Positions 6,052 to 6,581 of a stretch of 6,581 nt of DNA are shown here, piece by piece. Source of the stretch: Oscillospiraceae bacterium (GTDB lineage: Bacteria > Bacillota > Clostridia > Oscillospirales > Ruminococcaceae). Within the stretch, counting starts at the first letter, position 1; every line of letters begins with the position of its first letter. The stretch is from the NCBI GenBank assembly GCA_020024235.1, contig JAHHUA010000097.1:1-6581 (forward strand), in the 5' to 3' direction. Under the pieces are notes generated by a model that saw only the letters and a program-made list of their open reading frames with translations, searched no databases and was not told where the DNA came from. The position numbers were made by a program, and so were the translations under genes.

Positions 6052-6082
6052 TATCAATAGGTAATATTCAAATGATATTGTA
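6047..6082. promoter_or_regulatory. Inverted repeat over the -35 region, candidate operator
   Basis: TACAATATCA (6047-6056) and TGATATTGTA (6073-6082) are perfect 10-bp complements separated by 16 bases. The left arm covers most of the -35 of the operon promoter and the right arm lies just upstream, so a dimeric regulator bound here could control the operon. The DNA is AT-rich, where repeats arise by chance more easily, but a perfect 10-bp pair at this position is notable. Confidence 0.45.
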
Positions 6083-6257
6083 TTATGTTTTTCAATACTA
6101 CAAATTAATGAAACTACAATATATAATCGTGTACCGATTACAAGTCTGTTTGGGATATTTTAGCTAATTTACTATACCATAATTTATACTTATATATATA
6201 TTTATTTTGTCATTAGATTTAATATTTTGCGGAAATAATTTCATAGTAGCTGTAATT
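6083..6257. repeat. AT-rich spacer with a short inverted repeat
   Basis: This spacer between the operon promoter and the relaxase remnant holds no gene. The one clear structure is TAATCG (6124-6129) and CGATTA (6135-6140), a perfect 6-bp repeat around TGTAC. It could be a small operator or, given the relaxase start about 130 bases further on, a leftover of a transfer region; neither can be shown. Only weak -35/-10 matches for rightward transcription are present. Confidence 0.3.
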
Positions 6258-6271
6258 AAGGAGATGATTTT

Positions 6272-6489
6272 ATCGCAACAACACAAATTATACCAATATA
6301 TATTAACAAAGGAAAAACAGCTGTACAATGACTTACAGGTAGAATCGACTATGCTAAAAATCCTAAAAAACCAAGGAAGGAGAATTTATCAGCAGCTATA
6401 TGTGTGATGCTGATTTAGCAGATAGTCAGTTTCTTTTATTGATAGAAAAAGATTTTTTAGAAATTTATGAGGATTTTGAGAAAATTTAA
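6272..6489 (+). pseudogene. Degenerate start of a MobA-type relaxase / mobilization nuclease
   Basis: Behind AAGGAG (6258-6263) with an ideal 8-base spacer, the frame at 6272 reads ATTQIIPIYINKGKTAVQ after an ATC where ATG is expected. It then meets TGA (6329-6331), resumes as LTGRIDYAKNPK, and shifts frame at the six A's of 6365-6370: with one more A it would continue T-KEGEFISSYMCD and ADLADSQFLL. These blocks match the N-termini of relaxases of clostridial conjugative and mobilizable elements (MATTxIIPxxxNKGKT, DYxxNPxKT, ISSxxCD, ADxxFLLSK). After FLL the family sequence ends and 16 unrelated residues (LIEKDFLEIYEDFEKI) run to TAA 6487-6489. With a lost start codon, a stop, a frameshift and no C-terminal part, it cannot make a working relaxase. 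Confidence 0.7.
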
Positions 6490-6490
6490 T

Positions 6491-6528
6491 AGGCATACAA
6501 GCCATAAAAATTCATTGCTTATATGCCT
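6491..6528. terminator. Hairpin after the relaxase remnant
   Basis: AGGCATACAAGC (6491-6502) pairs with GCTTATATGCCT (6517-6528), 11 of 12 positions, around a 14-base loop, beginning one base after the TAA at 6489. Only a weak T-rich tail follows on the plus strand (GATTCACATTTA), so it is a terminator-like hairpin rather than a textbook one. Confidence 0.5.
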
Positions 6529-6581
6529 GATTCACATTTAATATTTTATCACTATTTTGGGTATTTACACAAAGTTTGAAG

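Noticed and set aside
6329..6331. In-frame TGA in the relaxase as a possible recoded Sec or Cys codon
   Set aside because: The gene also lacks a start codon, is frameshifted at an A-run and is truncated, so decay is the simpler explanation; no selenocysteine-insertion-like hairpin is evident after it.
6207..6407. Plus-strand 66-residue frame across the relaxase start
   Set aside because: Its codons do not match any family, while another frame gives clear relaxase motifs behind the same ribosome site region.
6555..6581. Possible IS256-type terminal sequence (TATTTACACAAAG)
   Set aside because: The resemblance is to a short AT-rich motif at the very edge of the window, too little to support an element.

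Overview
The window looks like accessory DNA from a low-GC Gram-positive anaerobe of the Clostridia, possibly a gut lineage. This rests on strong AGGAGG-type ribosome sites, AT-rich intergenic DNA, and family signatures common in clostridial genomes: a small Xre regulator with a four-helix membrane protein, a DUF6061-like protein, an Rhs core fragment, and a MobA-type relaxase. The host inference is from these features only; no species is claimed.

Layout. Positions 1-507 (+) hold the last codons of an Xre/Cro-type regulator overlapping a small four-helix membrane protein. Positions 696-1923 (- strand) hold a visibly GC-richer, mosaic stretch: an Rhs core-domain scrap, a SUKH (SMI1/KNR4) immunity-type gene, and a small DUF6061-like gene, closed by a good hairpin terminator at 696-732. 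Positions 1924-2321 are AT-rich and gene-poor, with a leftward sigma-A-type promoter and the first 20 codons of an IS66-type accessory gene. Positions 2322-5940 (- strand) hold one compact AT-rich four-gene operon, read in the order DUF169 protein, ABC permease, ABC substrate-binding lipoprotein, ABC ATPase. It starts from a promoter at 6022-6051 that overlaps an inverted repeat. Positions 6272-6489 (+) hold a multiply broken relaxase start, followed by a hairpin at 6491-6528.

How the parts work together. The ABC genes form a complete importer: lipoprotein, membrane channel and ATPase. The permease and binding protein are of the nitrate/taurine/sulfonate/thiamine-precursor type, while the ATPase carries a C-terminal TOBE-like extension more typical of iron, polyamine or sugar importers. 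The first gene is a cysteine-rich DUF169 protein of unknown function, so the operon is best read as an uncharacterised uptake-plus-processing system for a small organic or metal-linked substrate. It is the strongest candidate here for an undescribed system. It is flanked by an IS66 scrap on one side and a dead relaxase on the other, which suggests it sits in, or beside, decayed mobile DNA.
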